Shown: positions 24,798 to 35,265, counted from the stretch's first letter. The stretch: 59,528 bases of DNA from Rhodanobacteraceae bacterium (GCA_025350865.1 JANXWZ010000210.1:1-59528); one strand, 5' to 3'. A program made the numbers and translations. Notes: a model not told the origin generated them from the letters alone.

Positions 24798-25688
24798 ATG
24801 AACGCTCGCGTTGCACCTTTGCCTCAAGTCGCATTTATCCACATCACCAAGACCGGCGGATCGACCTTCCGCGACATTCTGCAGAAGCTCTACGGCTCCA
24901 GCTTTCACTTCTGCGTCGACCCCAACATTGCTAGTCTCGAGTCGGTCCTCTCCCGCTTTCAGGCAGTCGAGCTCCATCGCGTCACGTCGATTACTAAGAA
25001 TTTTTTTGTCCACCAACAGCTCGTGGAGCAAAAGCGTTGGGACCTTCTGGCAGGCATCCCGGTCTTCGCGATGTTTCGCGACCCCGTGGCTCACTACCTC
25101 TCGTATTACAACTATGCTGCGCAGCGGCGGGACATCGTCGAGCCGATACTCAACGCGCAAGGCCTCAAGTTTCCGGAGTCACTGGCGGAGTTTATGACGT
25201 GGGATCACACCTACAACCAGCAGATGGCGTCATTTCTGGGGAAGTCCGACGCTGCCGTACCGTCGTTTTCGCGCACCGATCTGGACGCAGCCAAGGAAAT
25301 GTTGATCGAGCTTCGTGTCCGGGCGGGCCTGACCGAGCGCTTCGCCGAATCGATGCACATCTTCGAGACAGCCACCGGTCTGCAGATTCCGGGACGCCGC
25401 ATCCGCAACAAGAATCGCAGCGCTGCCAGTACCGTCCGCGAACCGCTCGCGGCCGACGTGGCCGACACCATCCGGCAACGGTGCGCTCTCGATCAGGAAC
25501 TCTACAACTTCAGTAAGCAGCTGTTTCTACGCGATCTGGAGCTATGCGGCCCGGTCCCCGAATATAGTTTTACCGAGGAGTCTACCGCTCTCTCGAACCT
25601 GGCATCGAACGGGAAAGAACCAGCACAAGTGCGCGCCGGAGTTTGGGAGAAGTTACGCAAGCCCGGAAGCTCGCGCGCAGCTCGATAA
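24798..25688 (+). CDS. Sulfotransferase family protein, copy 1
   Basis: A PAPS-dependent sulfotransferase-like protein of 296 residues. The 5'-phosphosulfate loop reads HITKTGGST (15-23) and the 3'-phosphate-binding segment MFRDPVAHYLSYY includes Arg94-Asp95-Pro96. There is no signal peptide or membrane segment. It resembles the heparan-sulfate/uronyl 2-O-sulfotransferase type found in bacterial polysaccharide loci. The acceptor is unknown. A second, clearly related gene lies 90 bases downstream, so this is a tandem duplication. Confidence 0.82.
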   Translation: MNARVAPLPQVAFIHITKTGGSTFRDILQKLYGSSFHFCVDPNIASLESVLSRFQAVELHRVTSITKNFFVHQQLVEQKRWDLLAGIPVFAMFRDPVAHYLSYYNYAAQRRDIVEPILNAQGLKFPESLAEFMTWDHTYNQQMASFLGKSDAAVPSFSRTDLDAAKEMLIELRVRAGLTERFAESMHIFETATGLQIPGRRIRNKNRSAASTVREPLAADVADTIRQRCALDQELYNFSKQLFLRDLELCGPVPEYSFTEESTALSNLASNGKEPAQVRAGVWEKLRKPGSSRAAR

Positions 25689-25778
25689 GCGTCCCCACAA
25701 AGATATTGGCTCTGGCACTGCCCCGGCTAGATAATTCAAACTGCCGAATCCCTGCTGTATTTGAAAGTTCGAGGTGTC

Positions 25779-26675
25779 ATGGAAGGATCCCGGGCGGTAC
25801 ACAAGAAGGTCGTCTTCGTCCACGTGGCCAAGACCGGAGGATCTACCTTCCGAAGGATTCTCGAGGAAGTCTACGGCGACGCATTTCGTCAGTGTGACGC
25901 CCGAACTATCGAGGGTATTGAGGCCACGTTCGCTAAATACGACGCCGTAGAGCTGCACGCAACCAACACCACCACGCAGTGGTTTCGGCCGCTGTCGGAG
26001 ATCGTTCGTCTGGGCAGGTGGAATCTTCTGGAAGACACGGAGATCTTTACGATGCTGCGCGATCCGGTGGACCGCTACATCTCCAACTACCACTACATGG
26101 TGAGCCACCGTGAGTTCGCGGAGGCCGCGATGGCGCACCACGGATTCAAGTTTCCAGAGAGCCTGGAAGAGATCGCCAGCTGGCCGACCAGCTATGACTT
26201 TCAGATCGAATTCCTGCTGGGCAAGATGCCGCGCAACGCGCGAGAAGCGATTCCGATCACGCGCGAGGATCTCGAGGAACTGAAGAAGGGGCTGGTCAGG
26301 ATGAACGTCCACGTCGGATTGACGGAGCGCTTCGCCGAGTCGGTACACGTTTTCGAGTCGATCACCGGTCGTCAAGTTCCCGGCAAACTGATCCTCAATG
26401 TCAATCGGACGCCGAATCGCCCCCGGCTCGAAGCCATCCCCGAAGAATTAAGGAATCTCATTCGTCAGAGATCAGCTCTCGAAGTGGAGCTGTACGACTT
26501 TGGCAGGGAACTCTTCCTCGCCGACCTCGTCCACTCCGGGCCGATCAGAGAGTTTCGATTCGAAGAAGAAACGCCAACTTTAGGTGTCGCCATTCCTGAA
26601 TCGTCAGCGGACCCGCTGTCGCTGAGCCTGTGGTCCCGTTTCAGAATCGCCTTGCTGCCAGGCGCGCGGCGGTAG
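25779..26675 (+). CDS. Sulfotransferase family protein, copy 2
   Basis: A paralogue of the preceding gene, 298 residues from the ATG at 25779 (CGAGGTG upstream); a TTG six codons earlier is an alternative. It has HVAKTGGST as the PAPS loop and MLRDPVDRYISNY as the 3'-phosphate segment. Shared blocks such as GFKFPESLEE and VGLTERFAES align along the whole length with copy 1, which has KFPESLAEF and AGLTERFAES. The two have diverged substantially, so they may sulfate different acceptors. No glycosyltransferase or PAPS synthesis gene flanks them. Confidence 0.82.
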   Translation: MEGSRAVHKKVVFVHVAKTGGSTFRRILEEVYGDAFRQCDARTIEGIEATFAKYDAVELHATNTTTQWFRPLSEIVRLGRWNLLEDTEIFTMLRDPVDRYISNYHYMVSHREFAEAAMAHHGFKFPESLEEIASWPTSYDFQIEFLLGKMPRNAREAIPITREDLEELKKGLVRMNVHVGLTERFAESVHVFESITGRQVPGKLILNVNRTPNRPRLEAIPEELRNLIRQRSALEVELYDFGRELFLADLVHSGPIREFRFEEETPTLGVAIPESSADPLSLSLWSRFRIALLPGARR

Positions 26676-26697
26676 CCTTCTACCGCCACGCCCTCCG

Positions 26698-29154
26698 CTA
26701 TTGGTGTGCGACGGGCTGCGTTGCCGGCATCACAGGCGGAATCACCTGAGCCAGAGCCTCCGGGGTATCTTCCGCGAGCGCCACCAGTTTTTCTTCCAGC
26801 GCGATCTTCAGCACCTCATCCATCTCCTCGACGAAGTGCAACTTCATGCTGCTCTTCAAGAGCTCGGGGAGATCGGCCAGGTCCTTGCGATTGGCCGCCG
26901 GCAGAATCGCTTCGAACACGCCTGCCCGATGTGCCGCCAGCAGCTTCTCCTTGAGCCCACCGATGGCCAGCACCTTGCCGCGCAGCGTGATCTCACCGGT
27001 CATCGCGATATCACGGCGTACCTTGATCTTGGTGAGGGCGCTTGCGAGTCCGGTGGCGATCGTAATGCCTGCCGATGGGCCGTCCTTCGGGGTGGCTCCC
27101 TCGGGCACGTGGACGTGGATGTCGATGTTGCGATAGAAGTCCTTCTTGAGCCCGAGGTGTGCCGCACGCGACCGCGTATAGCTCAGCGCGGCTTCCACTG
27201 ACTCCTTCATCACGTCGCCCAGTTGCCCGGTCGCCGTCATCTTGCCCTTCCCGTCGAGCACCTGAACTTCGGTCTGCAGAATGGTTCCGCCGACGCTGGT
27301 CCAGGCAAGCCCGGTGACCAGCCCGACTTCACTCTTCTGGTGGACCTCGGAATCGCGGAAGCGAGCCACACCCAACAAGCCCTCGAGCGTATCTTCCGTC
27401 ACCGTTTCTGTGTAGGTTGACGCAGTCTCCACGGCCCCCGTCGACGACAGGCTCGTACTCTGGACCACCTTGCGAGCGACCTTGCGGCACACGTTGCCAA
27501 TCTCACGCTCAAGGTTGCGGACGCCCGCCTCCCGCGTGTAGTAGCGGATAATCCCCTTAAGGGCCGAGTCTTCAAATACGATCTGCTCGGGCGTCAAACC
27601 GGTGCCTTCGCGCTGCTTCTTTACCAGGTACTGCTTGGCGATCTCCAGCTTCTCGACCTCGGTATAGCCATGCAGCCGGATGATCTCCATGCGATCCTGC
27701 AGCGGGCCGGGAATCGTATCGAGCACATTCGCGGTGGCGACAAAGAGCACCTGCGACAGGTCATACTCCACGTCGAGGTAGTGGTCCTGGAACGAAGTAT
27801 TCTGTTCCGGGTCCAGAACTTCGAGCAGAGCGCTGGCAGGATCGCCACGGAAGTCCGAAGCCATCTTGTCGACTTCGTCCAGCAGGAAGACGGGGTTCTT
27901 GGTCCCGGCCTTTTTCATCGACTGAATGATCTGACCGGGCAGGGCACCGATGTAAGTCCTGCGATGTCCGCGAATCTCGGCTTCATCTCTCACGCCGCCC
28001 AGCGACATCCGCACAAAGCGGCGGCCTGTAGCCTTGGCGATGGATTGGCCGAGCGAAGTCTTGCCGACACCCGGAGGTCCGACAAAGCACAGGATCGACC
28101 CCTTCGGATTCTTGACCAGCTGACGCACGGCTAGGAACTCAAGAATGCGTTCCTTGATCTTTTCTAGGCCGTAATGATCCTCGTTGAGAATCTTTTCGGC
28201 ATGCTCGATGGAGCGAATTTCCTTCGACCGCTTCTTCCACGGCACAGCCAGAAGCCAGTCGAGATAGTTGCGAGAGACTGTCGACTCAGCCGACATCGGC
28301 GGCATCGCTTCCAGCTTCTTCAGCTCCAGCAGGCTCTTCTCCAGCACGTCCTTCGGCATGCCAGCGGTCTCGATCTTCTTTTTCAGCTCGTCGAATTCGC
28401 TCTTCTCGCCGCGGCCGAGTTCTTTCTGGATCGCCTTGATCTTCTCGTTGAGGTAGTACTCTTTCTGCGCCTTCTCCATCTGCCGCTTCACGCGAGTCTG
28501 CACCGTACGGTCGATGTTTAGCTTCTCAATCGCTACGTCCAGCACGTCGGCGATCTTGGCCAGCCGGACCTCAGGATCGAACACTTCCAGCAAGTCCTGC
28601 TTCTCCTCGATCGAGAGCTGCAGATTTGCCGCAATCGTATCAGCCAGCTTCGCGGGCTCGTCGCCGCGCACACTGGCGGCCATGGTCTCGTAATTCAGGC
28701 TCTGCTGCAGTTTCACATACTGCTCAAAGAGCGTGTGCACGCGCTGCATCATCACTTCAACGCCGGGGCTCATATCGAGCCGCGTCCGGCCGGTGCGGAC
28801 CGTCGCGACGAAGAATCCATCCTCGTCATTCACATCGACCGCGCGGGCGCGTTCCACGCCTTCTACCAGCACCTTGATGTTGCCGTCGGGCATCTTAACG
28901 CTCTGCACAATGTTGCCGATCGTGCCGGTCTCGTAGATCTCGTCCGCGCTGGGCTCATCGACGGACGCATCGTGCTGCGTAGCCAGAAATATTTTGCGGT
29001 CGCCGGTCAGTGCCTCTTCCAAAGCTCGCACGCTGGACTCGCGGCCAACCACAAACGGCGTCATCATGTGGGGAAAGATGACCATGTCGCGGATCGGCAT
29101 CATCGGCAGCTTGCGAACGTCACGGCTCAGAGTTTCTTCATTGGGGGTTTTCAT
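26698..29154 (-). CDS. lon: ATP-dependent protease Lon
   Basis: Lon is a cytoplasmic AAA+ serine protease that degrades misfolded and regulatory proteins. The 818-residue product has an N-terminal substrate domain, Walker A GPPGVGKT at 359-366, and the protease dyad Ser694 (GPSAG) and Lys737 (GLKEK), spaced 43 apart as in E. coli. Two ATGs lie together; AGGAG is 5 bases before the second one (29154), which I chose. It closes the tig-clpP-clpX-lon order known from many bacteria. The clpX terminator upstream means it probably has its own promoter. Confidence 0.96.
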   Translation of the reverse strand: MKTPNEETLSRDVRKLPMMPIRDMVIFPHMMTPFVVGRESSVRALEEALTGDRKIFLATQHDASVDEPSADEIYETGTIGNIVQSVKMPDGNIKVLVEGVERARAVDVNDEDGFFVATVRTGRTRLDMSPGVEVMMQRVHTLFEQYVKLQQSLNYETMAASVRGDEPAKLADTIAANLQLSIEEKQDLLEVFDPEVRLAKIADVLDVAIEKLNIDRTVQTRVKRQMEKAQKEYYLNEKIKAIQKELGRGEKSEFDELKKKIETAGMPKDVLEKSLLELKKLEAMPPMSAESTVSRNYLDWLLAVPWKKRSKEIRSIEHAEKILNEDHYGLEKIKERILEFLAVRQLVKNPKGSILCFVGPPGVGKTSLGQSIAKATGRRFVRMSLGGVRDEAEIRGHRRTYIGALPGQIIQSMKKAGTKNPVFLLDEVDKMASDFRGDPASALLEVLDPEQNTSFQDHYLDVEYDLSQVLFVATANVLDTIPGPLQDRMEIIRLHGYTEVEKLEIAKQYLVKKQREGTGLTPEQIVFEDSALKGIIRYYTREAGVRNLEREIGNVCRKVARKVVQSTSLSSTGAVETASTYTETVTEDTLEGLLGVARFRDSEVHQKSEVGLVTGLAWTSVGGTILQTEVQVLDGKGKMTATGQLGDVMKESVEAALSYTRSRAAHLGLKKDFYRNIDIHVHVPEGATPKDGPSAGITIATGLASALTKIKVRRDIAMTGEITLRGKVLAIGGLKEKLLAAHRAGVFEAILPAANRKDLADLPELLKSSMKLHFVEEMDEVLKIALEEKLVALAEDTPEALAQVIPPVMPATQPVAHQ

Positions 29155-29285
29155 CATGTCTCCTGAGTTTAGACGTTCCGACATCCATCCGCGATGCAAC
29201 CGCGTCAGTGTTTCCAGTGATTGTAAACGCAGCATGACCTGACGCCCATCACCCATCTATGGGGTGAACAAACATACTCTTCGCA

Positions 29286-29332
29286 CCAAAAAAACATCCC
29301 CAGTGGCGCCGGAGCACAACTGGGGATGTTTG
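29286..29332 (-). terminator. Rho-independent terminator of clpX
   Basis: AACATCCCCAGT (29293-29304) and ACTGGGGATGTT (29319-29330) pair perfectly over 12 bases with a 14-base loop. On the minus strand the stem is followed by a run of seven T residues, placing it 30-70 bases after the clpX stop. Confidence 0.9.
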
Positions 29333-29360
29333 GTGAAACCCTGATACGGCGTGGCGCCTG

Positions 29361-30647
29361 CTACCCGGCCTTCTCCAGCAACATCGGGAGCGTCAGCGCG
29401 TGCTTCTTCACCATCTCCGCCGTTATCGACAAATCCTTCACTTTCTTGTTGCCCGGCACGTAATACATCAGGTCGAGCATCAACTCTTCCAGAATCATGC
29501 GCAAGCCGCGCGCGCCAACCTTGCGCTGCAGGGCTTCCCGTGCAATCTCTCGCGCCGCCTCGTCCGTAAACGTCACCTTCACACCCTCGAACTCAAACAA
29601 CTTGATGTACTGCTTCAGGATCGCGTTCTTCGGCTTGGTAAGAATCTCGATCAGCGCATGTTCATCCAGCTCTTCGAGTACGCCCATTACGGGTAGACGT
29701 CCAACGAACTCTGGGATCAAGCCATACTTCAGCAAATCCTGAGGCTCCGCCTGGCGCAATAGCTCGGCATCGCGTTGCGCACGGATTGGGGTCACGTCCA
29801 GCTCGTTCGAGTCTGTGGCCGAAACCGTCTTGAAGCCCAGAGCCTTCTTGCCGACGCGCCGTCCGATCACTTTTTCCAGCCCGACGAAAGCGCCGCCGCA
29901 AATGAAGAGAATGTTGGTCGTATCAACAGCCGTGAACTCCTGGTGCGGATGCTTGCGTCCACCTTGCGGCGGAACATTGGCAACCGTGCCCTCGAGAAGC
30001 TTTAACAACGCCTGCTGAACGCCTTCGCCCGAGACATCGCGGGTGATGGAAGGGTTCTCATCCTTGCGGCCAATCTTGTCGATCTCGTCGATGTAGATAA
30101 TGCCTTGCTGTGCACGATTCACGTCGCCGTCGGCGGCCTGCAGCAGCTTCAAAATAATATTCTCGACGTCCTCCCCGACGTAGCCAGCCTCGGTCAAGGT
30201 GGTCGCGTCGACAATCGCGAACGGTACATCCAGCACCTTCGCCAGCGTCTGCGCCAGAAGCGTCTTGCCTGAGCCGGTTGGGCCAACGAGGAGGATGTTG
30301 GACTTCGCAAGCTCCACATCGTTGCCGCGCGTCTTGTTCATCTGGATGCGCTTGTAGTGGTTGTAAACGGCCACTGCGAGCTTCTTCTTCGTCTGGTCCT
30401 GGCCGATCACATACTCATCCAGAAACGCGCGAACTTCCTGTGGCTTGGGCAGATGAGTTGGTGTTGTGCCGGGAGTCGCTTCGGTACGGTCGTCTTCCAG
30501 AATCGAGTTGCACACCGCCACACATTCATCGCAAATGTAAGCCCGCGGATAGTCCGATGGCGAACTGATCAGCTTGGCAACCGCATCCTGCGACTTGTGG
30601 CAAAAAGAACAACGAAGGGATTCGTCCGAGCCCCGTGAAGTTTTCAT
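29361..30647 (-). CDS. clpX: ClpXP ATPase subunit ClpX
   Basis: ClpX is the hexameric AAA+ unfoldase that feeds tagged proteins into ClpP. The 428-residue protein has the N-terminal zinc-binding domain (Cys13, Cys16, Cys39, Cys42), Walker A GPTGSGKT (122-129), Walker [11 protein letters not shown], and the C-terminal sensor region. Length is typical. It follows clpP on the same strand after 191 bases that contain the clpP hairpin, and it is followed by a strong terminator. Confidence 0.97.
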   Translation of the reverse strand: MKTSRGSDESLRCSFCHKSQDAVAKLISSPSDYPRAYICDECVAVCNSILEDDRTEATPGTTPTHLPKPQEVRAFLDEYVIGQDQTKKKLAVAVYNHYKRIQMNKTRGNDVELAKSNILLVGPTGSGKTLLAQTLAKVLDVPFAIVDATTLTEAGYVGEDVENIILKLLQAADGDVNRAQQGIIYIDEIDKIGRKDENPSITRDVSGEGVQQALLKLLEGTVANVPPQGGRKHPHQEFTAVDTTNILFICGGAFVGLEKVIGRRVGKKALGFKTVSATDSNELDVTPIRAQRDAELLRQAEPQDLLKYGLIPEFVGRLPVMGVLEELDEHALIEILTKPKNAILKQYIKLFEFEGVKVTFTDEAAREIAREALQRKVGARGLRMILEELMLDLMYYVPGNKKVKDLSITAEMVKKHALTLPMLLEKAG

Positions 30648-30788
30648 ATGTGCGGCAACCCCTTGACACCACCTACTGCATACCAGATGAAAGTTTACAC
30701 CTTATTGGAGGTGCATATCGCGTCGCACCAGCCGACATACGACTCACCCAAAGTAACCCCTTCGTGCCATTGCACCGTTCCACCCAAT

Positions 30789-30820
30789 GAAAAAGCCCCA
30801 ATCGGAAGATCGGGGCTTTG
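30789..30820 (-). terminator. Terminator of clpP
   Basis: AAAGCCCCAATC (30792-30803) and GATCGGGGCTTT (30808-30819) form a 12-base-pair stem with one wobble and a 4-base loop; on the minus strand it ends in TTTTTC. It lies 20-50 bases after the clpP stop. Confidence 0.85.
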
Positions 30821-30838
30821 GTTATGAAGGAAAACCAA

Positions 30839-31429
30839 TCAGCTGCGCGGCCGATCAATAATATCGTCGATGATCCCGTACTCCTTCGCCTGCGGAGCCG
30901 TCATGATGAAGTCGCGCTCCACGTCGCGCTCGATCTGCGCCAGCGGCTGACCGGTCGACTTCGCCATCAGCGTGTTGGTGATCTCGCGAATCCGAAGAAT
31001 CTCCCGCGCATGAATGTCGATATCCGTAGCCTGTCCGCTCAATCCGCCCATCGAAGGCTGGTGGATCAGCACACGCGCATTCGGCAACGCGAAACGCTTG
31101 CCCTTCTTGCCGGCCATGAGCAGAAACGCACCCATCGAAGCAGCCTGCCCGATGCAGAACGTCACCACGTCGTTCTTGATGTACTGCATCGTGTCATAGA
31201 TCGCCAAGCCTGCGGTGATCGAACCGCCGGGCGAGTTGATGTACATCTGGATGTCCTTTTCCGGGTCTTCGCCGCTCAGAAACAGCATCTGCGCGATGAT
31301 GACGTTTGCCACATTGTCATCGATCGGCGTACCCAGAAAAATGATGTTGTCCCGCAGCAGACGGCTGTAGATGTCGTACGTACGTTCGCCCCGGCTCGTC
31401 TGCTCCACCACATAAGGAATCAAACCCAT
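30839..31429 (-). CDS. clpP: ATP-dependent Clp protease proteolytic subunit ClpP
   Basis: ClpP is the barrel-shaped serine protease that partners with ClpX and ClpC. The 196-residue protein has the catalytic Ser98 in GQAASMGA, His123 in IHQP, and an Asp in the ERDF segment (about residue 173). AGAGGAGA stands 5-6 bases before the ATG. The trigger factor gene lies 86 bases upstream on the same strand, with a dispersed hairpin repeat between them. Confidence 0.97.
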   Translation of the reverse strand: MGLIPYVVEQTSRGERTYDIYSRLLRDNIIFLGTPIDDNVANVIIAQMLFLSGEDPEKDIQMYINSPGGSITAGLAIYDTMQYIKNDVVTFCIGQAASMGAFLLMAGKKGKRFALPNARVLIHQPSMGGLSGQATDIDIHAREILRIREITNTLMAKSTGQPLAQIERDVERDFIMTAPQAKEYGIIDDIIDRPRS

Positions 31430-31463
31430 TTCGTTCTCCTCTTTCCGCTAACCAACCACAATG

Positions 31464-31503
31464 TTCGGGTGTCCCATGCGTCGCGCACTTTGCGATGAGT
31501 GGG
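31464..31503. repeat. Dispersed hairpin repeat, copy B (between clpP and tig)
   Basis: TTCGGGTGTCCCATGC opens the element. CCCATgCGTCGC pairs with GCGATGaGTGGG around a 7-base loop, with two wobbles and one mismatch. It has the same plan as copies at 4221, 43119 and 44772, and lies just after the tig stop. Confidence 0.65.
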
Positions 31504-31515
31504 AACGTAAGACCC

Positions 31516-32949
31516 TTACTTCGCCAGCTTCTCGAAAATCGCAGTCCCGGTTTTCTCGCGTGTCATCTGTTCGCGCATCCGGTCGAGCGATCCGTCCTGA
31601 ACCATCCTCGCGCGTAGCGTCTCCAGCGGTTCCCGAGCCTGCAACGACGCCATAAACAATTCGCGTTCCATATCTTCGTCGGTCACCTTGATGCCTTCGA
31701 TCTCGGCCAGCTTGTCCAGAATCAGCGAAGCCTTCACTTCATTGACGGCCTGATCGCGCTGAGCCTCGCGCAGCCGCCCGAAGTCCAGCTTGCGCATGTC
31801 CTCCGGCTTCATCCCCTGCTGTGCGAGTGCACGCAAACCGCGCTCCAGGCGGGCATCGATCTGCTGCTGCACAAACGTCTCCGGAACAGGGAACTGGAAC
31901 TTCGCGATCATCTGCTCGACCATCTGGTCTCGCGCGTGATCTTCCATGCCGTCCTTCTTCCGTCCGGCCGCCATCTCACGGAGCTTCGTTTCGAAGTCTT
32001 CCCAGCTCTCGTAATCCCCAAGCTGCGATGCAAACTCCGCATCCTTCTCCGGGTAGCTCTTTTTCTTGATTGACTTCACTTTGACGTCGTACTTGACGGT
32101 CTGGCCGGCAAGCTTCGGCTCGCCGAAGTCCGCCGGATAGGTGACTTCAAACGTCATCTCCTGTCCGACCTTCTGGCCGCGCAATGCGTCGGTAAACGCT
32201 GCAAGAGTGTTCGTGCCGCCAACCTCAATCAGCACATCGTCGCCTTGAATCGGCTCCTGGGCCGGCCTCTCGGCCTCTTCGCCGACCACCTGCGCCAGTT
32301 CCTGAATCTCGCCCTTGAACTCGATTTCAGTCCAGTCGCCATCCACCAGCGGACGATCTTCTTCGACCGGCTCCACCGTGCCGTGCTGATCCATGATGCG
32401 CGCCAACTCGGTTGCGTACTCGGCGTCGGTCAGCGTCGTATCCGGCTTGGCGACGTGGATCGAATCGTAGCCCGTCACATCGATTTCCGGCTTGATCTCA
32501 AATGCAGCCTTGAACTGCAGCGGGGCTCCGTCGGCCAGCATCAGGTTCGTCAGTTGTGGCTGCGACACCGGGGAGAGCTTCTGCTCCTCGATCGCCAGAC
32601 GGAAACGCTCGCTGACCAACTCTTCCAATACTTCCTGCCGGACTTCCTTGGCGAAGCGGCTCTTGATCACAGTCTCCGGAACCTTACCCACGCGGAAGCC
32701 CGGAATCCGTGCCAGTTTCTGATACTTCTTCACGACTCCGCGGAAGCTCTTCGATACCGTTTCGGCGTCCACTTCAACCGCAATCTCGCGCATCAGTTCC
32801 GGATTCAGCGTGGCCTGAGGCTCATGCTGGTGGTCGTGACTGTGATCGTGGCCTGCATGATCGTCGTGAGTGTGCTCTAAGGTCGTCTCAACCGGCTGCA
32901 GTTCAGCCGTGTTCTCTGTCTCTGTCGTTGTATTTGTGGTCAAAGCCAT
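31516..32949 (-). CDS. tig: Trigger factor with a histidine-rich N-terminal extension
   Basis: Trigger factor is the ribosome-bound chaperone that meets nascent chains at the exit tunnel and has peptidyl-prolyl isomerase activity. The 477-residue product has the ribosome-binding segment IPGFRVGKVPETVI, a central FKBP-like domain and a long helical C-terminus. Before the normal start there is an extension of about 45 residues containing eight histidines between residues 26 and 42, resembling metal-binding tails. The ATG at 32949 has GGAAGG upstream; a longer frame to 33024 has no support. It is the first gene of the tig-clpP-clpX-lon run. Confidence 0.93.
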   Translation of the reverse strand: MALTTNTTTETENTAELQPVETTLEHTHDDHAGHDHSHDHQHEPQATLNPELMREIAVEVDAETVSKSFRGVVKKYQKLARIPGFRVGKVPETVIKSRFAKEVRQEVLEELVSERFRLAIEEQKLSPVSQPQLTNLMLADGAPLQFKAAFEIKPEIDVTGYDSIHVAKPDTTLTDAEYATELARIMDQHGTVEPVEEDRPLVDGDWTEIEFKGEIQELAQVVGEEAERPAQEPIQGDDVLIEVGGTNTLAAFTDALRGQKVGQEMTFEVTYPADFGEPKLAGQTVKYDVKVKSIKKKSYPEKDAEFASQLGDYESWEDFETKLREMAAGRKKDGMEDHARDQMVEQMIAKFQFPVPETFVQQQIDARLERGLRALAQQGMKPEDMRKLDFGRLREAQRDQAVNEVKASLILDKLAEIEGIKVTDEDMERELFMASLQAREPLETLRARMVQDGSLDRMREQMTREKTGTAIFEKLAK

Positions 32950-33074
32950 GCCTTCCAGGTCGTGTGAAAATGCCGGCAAGCCCGCGTTGCGCGTTGCCTC
33001 TGCCAGCGATCGCCTTCTCTCCACTGTACGGGTCAGCGTTGTGCAGGGTCAAACGCGCCGGACCGCCTGCGTTA

Positions 33075-34382
33075 CTAGCGGCCGGCGGCAGCGTGAGCGG
33101 AAATCGCAAAGATTTCGAGCCGAATCTTCCACTGTGCGGTCTGGCCCGGTAGCAAAGAGGTAATCGAGACGTTCTCCGCACCGCCCCACTCCTTACCCAG
33201 CGGATCGTCAAAGTCGGTCTGCATCCCCATCGACACGTAGTTCGAGCCCGTCGGCGACGTCACTCGCAACTCGCGAATGTCGCCTGAAACCTTCGTCATT
33301 CGCAGCCCAAAGCCACTCTGTGGGTCACGAACCTCGGCTGCCACTCCGGACTCTGCAGCCGATGGCTTCAGATGCACCAGAGCGCCGTCCACCGGCTCCG
33401 CCCCGATCGGCCACGAGCGCTGCTGAAACCGGCTGATGGCCATCCCGGGCTGTCCAAACTTGCCCGATGGCGTGCCCTTAGCCGTATCTCCCATTTCGAT
33501 CAGCTCACCGCCGGGCAGTCGTATCTCCGCTGCCTCGCGGTTTCCGCTCGGAATCACAAACCGCGGGTGCCAACCGATGCCCATCGGCTCCGGTTCTTCG
33601 CCTACGTTCTTCACCGTCACTTCCAGGTCAATGGTCGTCGCATTAAGCGTGATTGCCACATCGATGTCGTTCTTGGAAGCCCAACGGCCCCCAAAGTCGG
33701 TCGCCTTGAAGCTGGCCTTGGCGGTGGTCGGGTTCTTTGCAGGTAAGGCGTCCGACGAATCTGCCGGAAGCGTATTCAGCAATCCGCCCTCGCCTATTCC
33801 GCGGCCGGGTAATACTGAAGGTGCTTCAAGGGTCTTCCCACGCCAGCTGGTTCGGAACGAGTTGCCAACTGGTGTCAGCAGACCGGTCAGCATACCTGAC
33901 CACGGGGCCTCCAGCGCGCCCCAGGTGTCGTTGACACCCTTGCGGTTCGGGGTCGTGCCGTCCGCGATATCCTTGGCCGTGGGATTGGCCAGCAATTCGA
34001 TCTCGCCGAGATTCGGGACGCTACCGGTGATCTGCAGCACACCCATTCCCAGACCGGGAAGCAGGGTGACTGTCCGGAACTCCGGCCCGGTGCTACCCGC
34101 CGTCGGTGCAAGAGTCAGGACAACCGGGTCGACTCCGCCCGGCCGTGGACCTGTTGGCACAGCCGCCACCTGTTCACCCTTGATCTCACGCTTCAACTGC
34201 CCAAACTGGCCCAGCCGGTGCAGCCTCCAAGCCACAATGGGCCCGACAACCACCAGCAGAATCAAAAGGATAGGCACCGCCGATGATTTCCGAAAGCCCT
34301 TCGGAAACATTCCGTCCCACAGCCCCGCAATCGATTTCTTGAGCAGGTTCAGGTACATCATGCCGATGCGTTGCTCTTCCAA
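33075..34382 (-). CDS. Membrane-anchored aldose 1-epimerase-like protein (galactose mutarotase fold)
   Basis: A 435-residue protein with one N-terminal membrane helix (about residues 30-47, VPILLILLVVVGPIVAW) and a periplasmic domain that reads as a galactose-mutarotase-like beta-sandwich. MGIGWHPRFVIP resembles the catalytic His segment of aldose epimerases, and the chain ends with a LLPGQTAQWKIRLEIF block. Sugar-ring mutarotation is therefore possible, but a structural or sugar-binding role is equally open. The frame starts at TTG 34382 (AAGGG 7 bases upstream); an ATG at 34361 is an alternative. Its 3' end lies 125 bases from the tig start. Confidence 0.65.
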   Translation of the reverse strand: MEEQRIGMMYLNLLKKSIAGLWDGMFPKGFRKSSAVPILLILLVVVGPIVAWRLHRLGQFGQLKREIKGEQVAAVPTGPRPGGVDPVVLTLAPTAGSTGPEFRTVTLLPGLGMGVLQITGSVPNLGEIELLANPTAKDIADGTTPNRKGVNDTWGALEAPWSGMLTGLLTPVGNSFRTSWRGKTLEAPSVLPGRGIGEGGLLNTLPADSSDALPAKNPTTAKASFKATDFGGRWASKNDIDVAITLNATTIDLEVTVKNVGEEPEPMGIGWHPRFVIPSGNREAAEIRLPGGELIEMGDTAKGTPSGKFGQPGMAISRFQQRSWPIGAEPVDGALVHLKPSAAESGVAAEVRDPQSGFGLRMTKVSGDIRELRVTSPTGSNYVSMGMQTDFDDPLGKEWGGAENVSITSLLPGQTAQWKIRLEIFAISAHAAAGR

Positions 34383-34533
34383 GTCATTTCCCTTCAGCGC
34401 CGCACTGCGGCAAGTTCAAGTTGGTTCCCTACGTACTCTTAAGACGGTCTGTACAGCCGTTTAGATGTAATGTGTACTCCGTGGTCAGGGCAACCAAAGG
34501 TAACATCGGCTCACCCCTATAGTATCGGTTGGA

Positions 34534-35265
34534 ATGCCATCAAACTCCAAGTCGACTGGTTTGTCGAGTCGAGAATCGGCGCACAGCCAACTTGCCCTTG
34601 TCCGCCAGGCAATTGTCGACTGCAATCTATGCCCCCGCCTGAGGACGTATTGTCAGGGAATCGGTGAGACTCGCCGCCGCGCCTTCATCGACCAGACCTA
34701 CTGGGCGAAACCGGTGCCAGGTTTTGGCGATCCGCTCGCCCGGGTGCTGATTATGGGTCTTGCGCCGGGCGCCCACGGTGCCAACCGGACGGGCCGCCCC
34801 TTCACGGGCGATGGCTCGGGCGACTTCATGTACCCCGTCCTGCACGACCTCGGCTTCGCGTCGAAGCCGCGAGCCGTCGCAGCCGACGACGGCCTCAAGC
34901 TTCGCCATGCGTGGATCGGTTCCGTGGTCCGGTGCGCCCCGCCCGGAGATAAACCGACACCGACCGAGATACGCGCCTGCTCCGCCCACCTGACGGCAGA
35001 GATCGCCGCCCTGCCCAAAGTCCGTGTGATCGTTTGCCTCGGAAAGATCGCCTGGGACGGCTTTCTCGCCCACCTGGTCCATATGGGCGACATTACCCGC
35101 CGCTCGCTCTACACGTTCAGCCACGGCGCCGAGTACATCCTGCCCGACGGCAAAGTCCTGCTCGGCAGCTACCACCCATCGCTGCGCAATACCAACACCG
35201 GCCGCCTCAATAGCGTCATGTTCAGCCGAGTCTTCGTGCGGGCAAGGGAACTGGCCCGGATTTAG
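34534..35265 (+). CDS. Type-5 uracil-DNA glycosylase (UdgB)
   Basis: Family 5 UDGs are iron-sulfur enzymes that remove uracil and some oxidised or deaminated bases from DNA. The 243-residue protein has four cysteines placed for a [4Fe-4S] cluster (Cys30, Cys33, Cys134, Cys149). The family motif GLAPGAHGANRTGRPFTGDG spans about 75-94, and the C-terminal SYHPSLRNTNTG block gives the second active-site loop. The lack of an acidic residue or Asn in motif 1 separates it from families 1 and 4. The ATG at 34534 is the only good start. It converges on a small predicted membrane peptide gene with overlapping stops. Confidence 0.9.
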   Translation: MPSNSKSTGLSSRESAHSQLALVRQAIVDCNLCPRLRTYCQGIGETRRRAFIDQTYWAKPVPGFGDPLARVLIMGLAPGAHGANRTGRPFTGDGSGDFMYPVLHDLGFASKPRAVAADDGLKLRHAWIGSVVRCAPPGDKPTPTEIRACSAHLTAEIAALPKVRVIVCLGKIAWDGFLAHLVHMGDITRRSLYTFSHGAEYILPDGKVLLGSYHPSLRNTNTGRLNSVMFSRVFVRARELARI

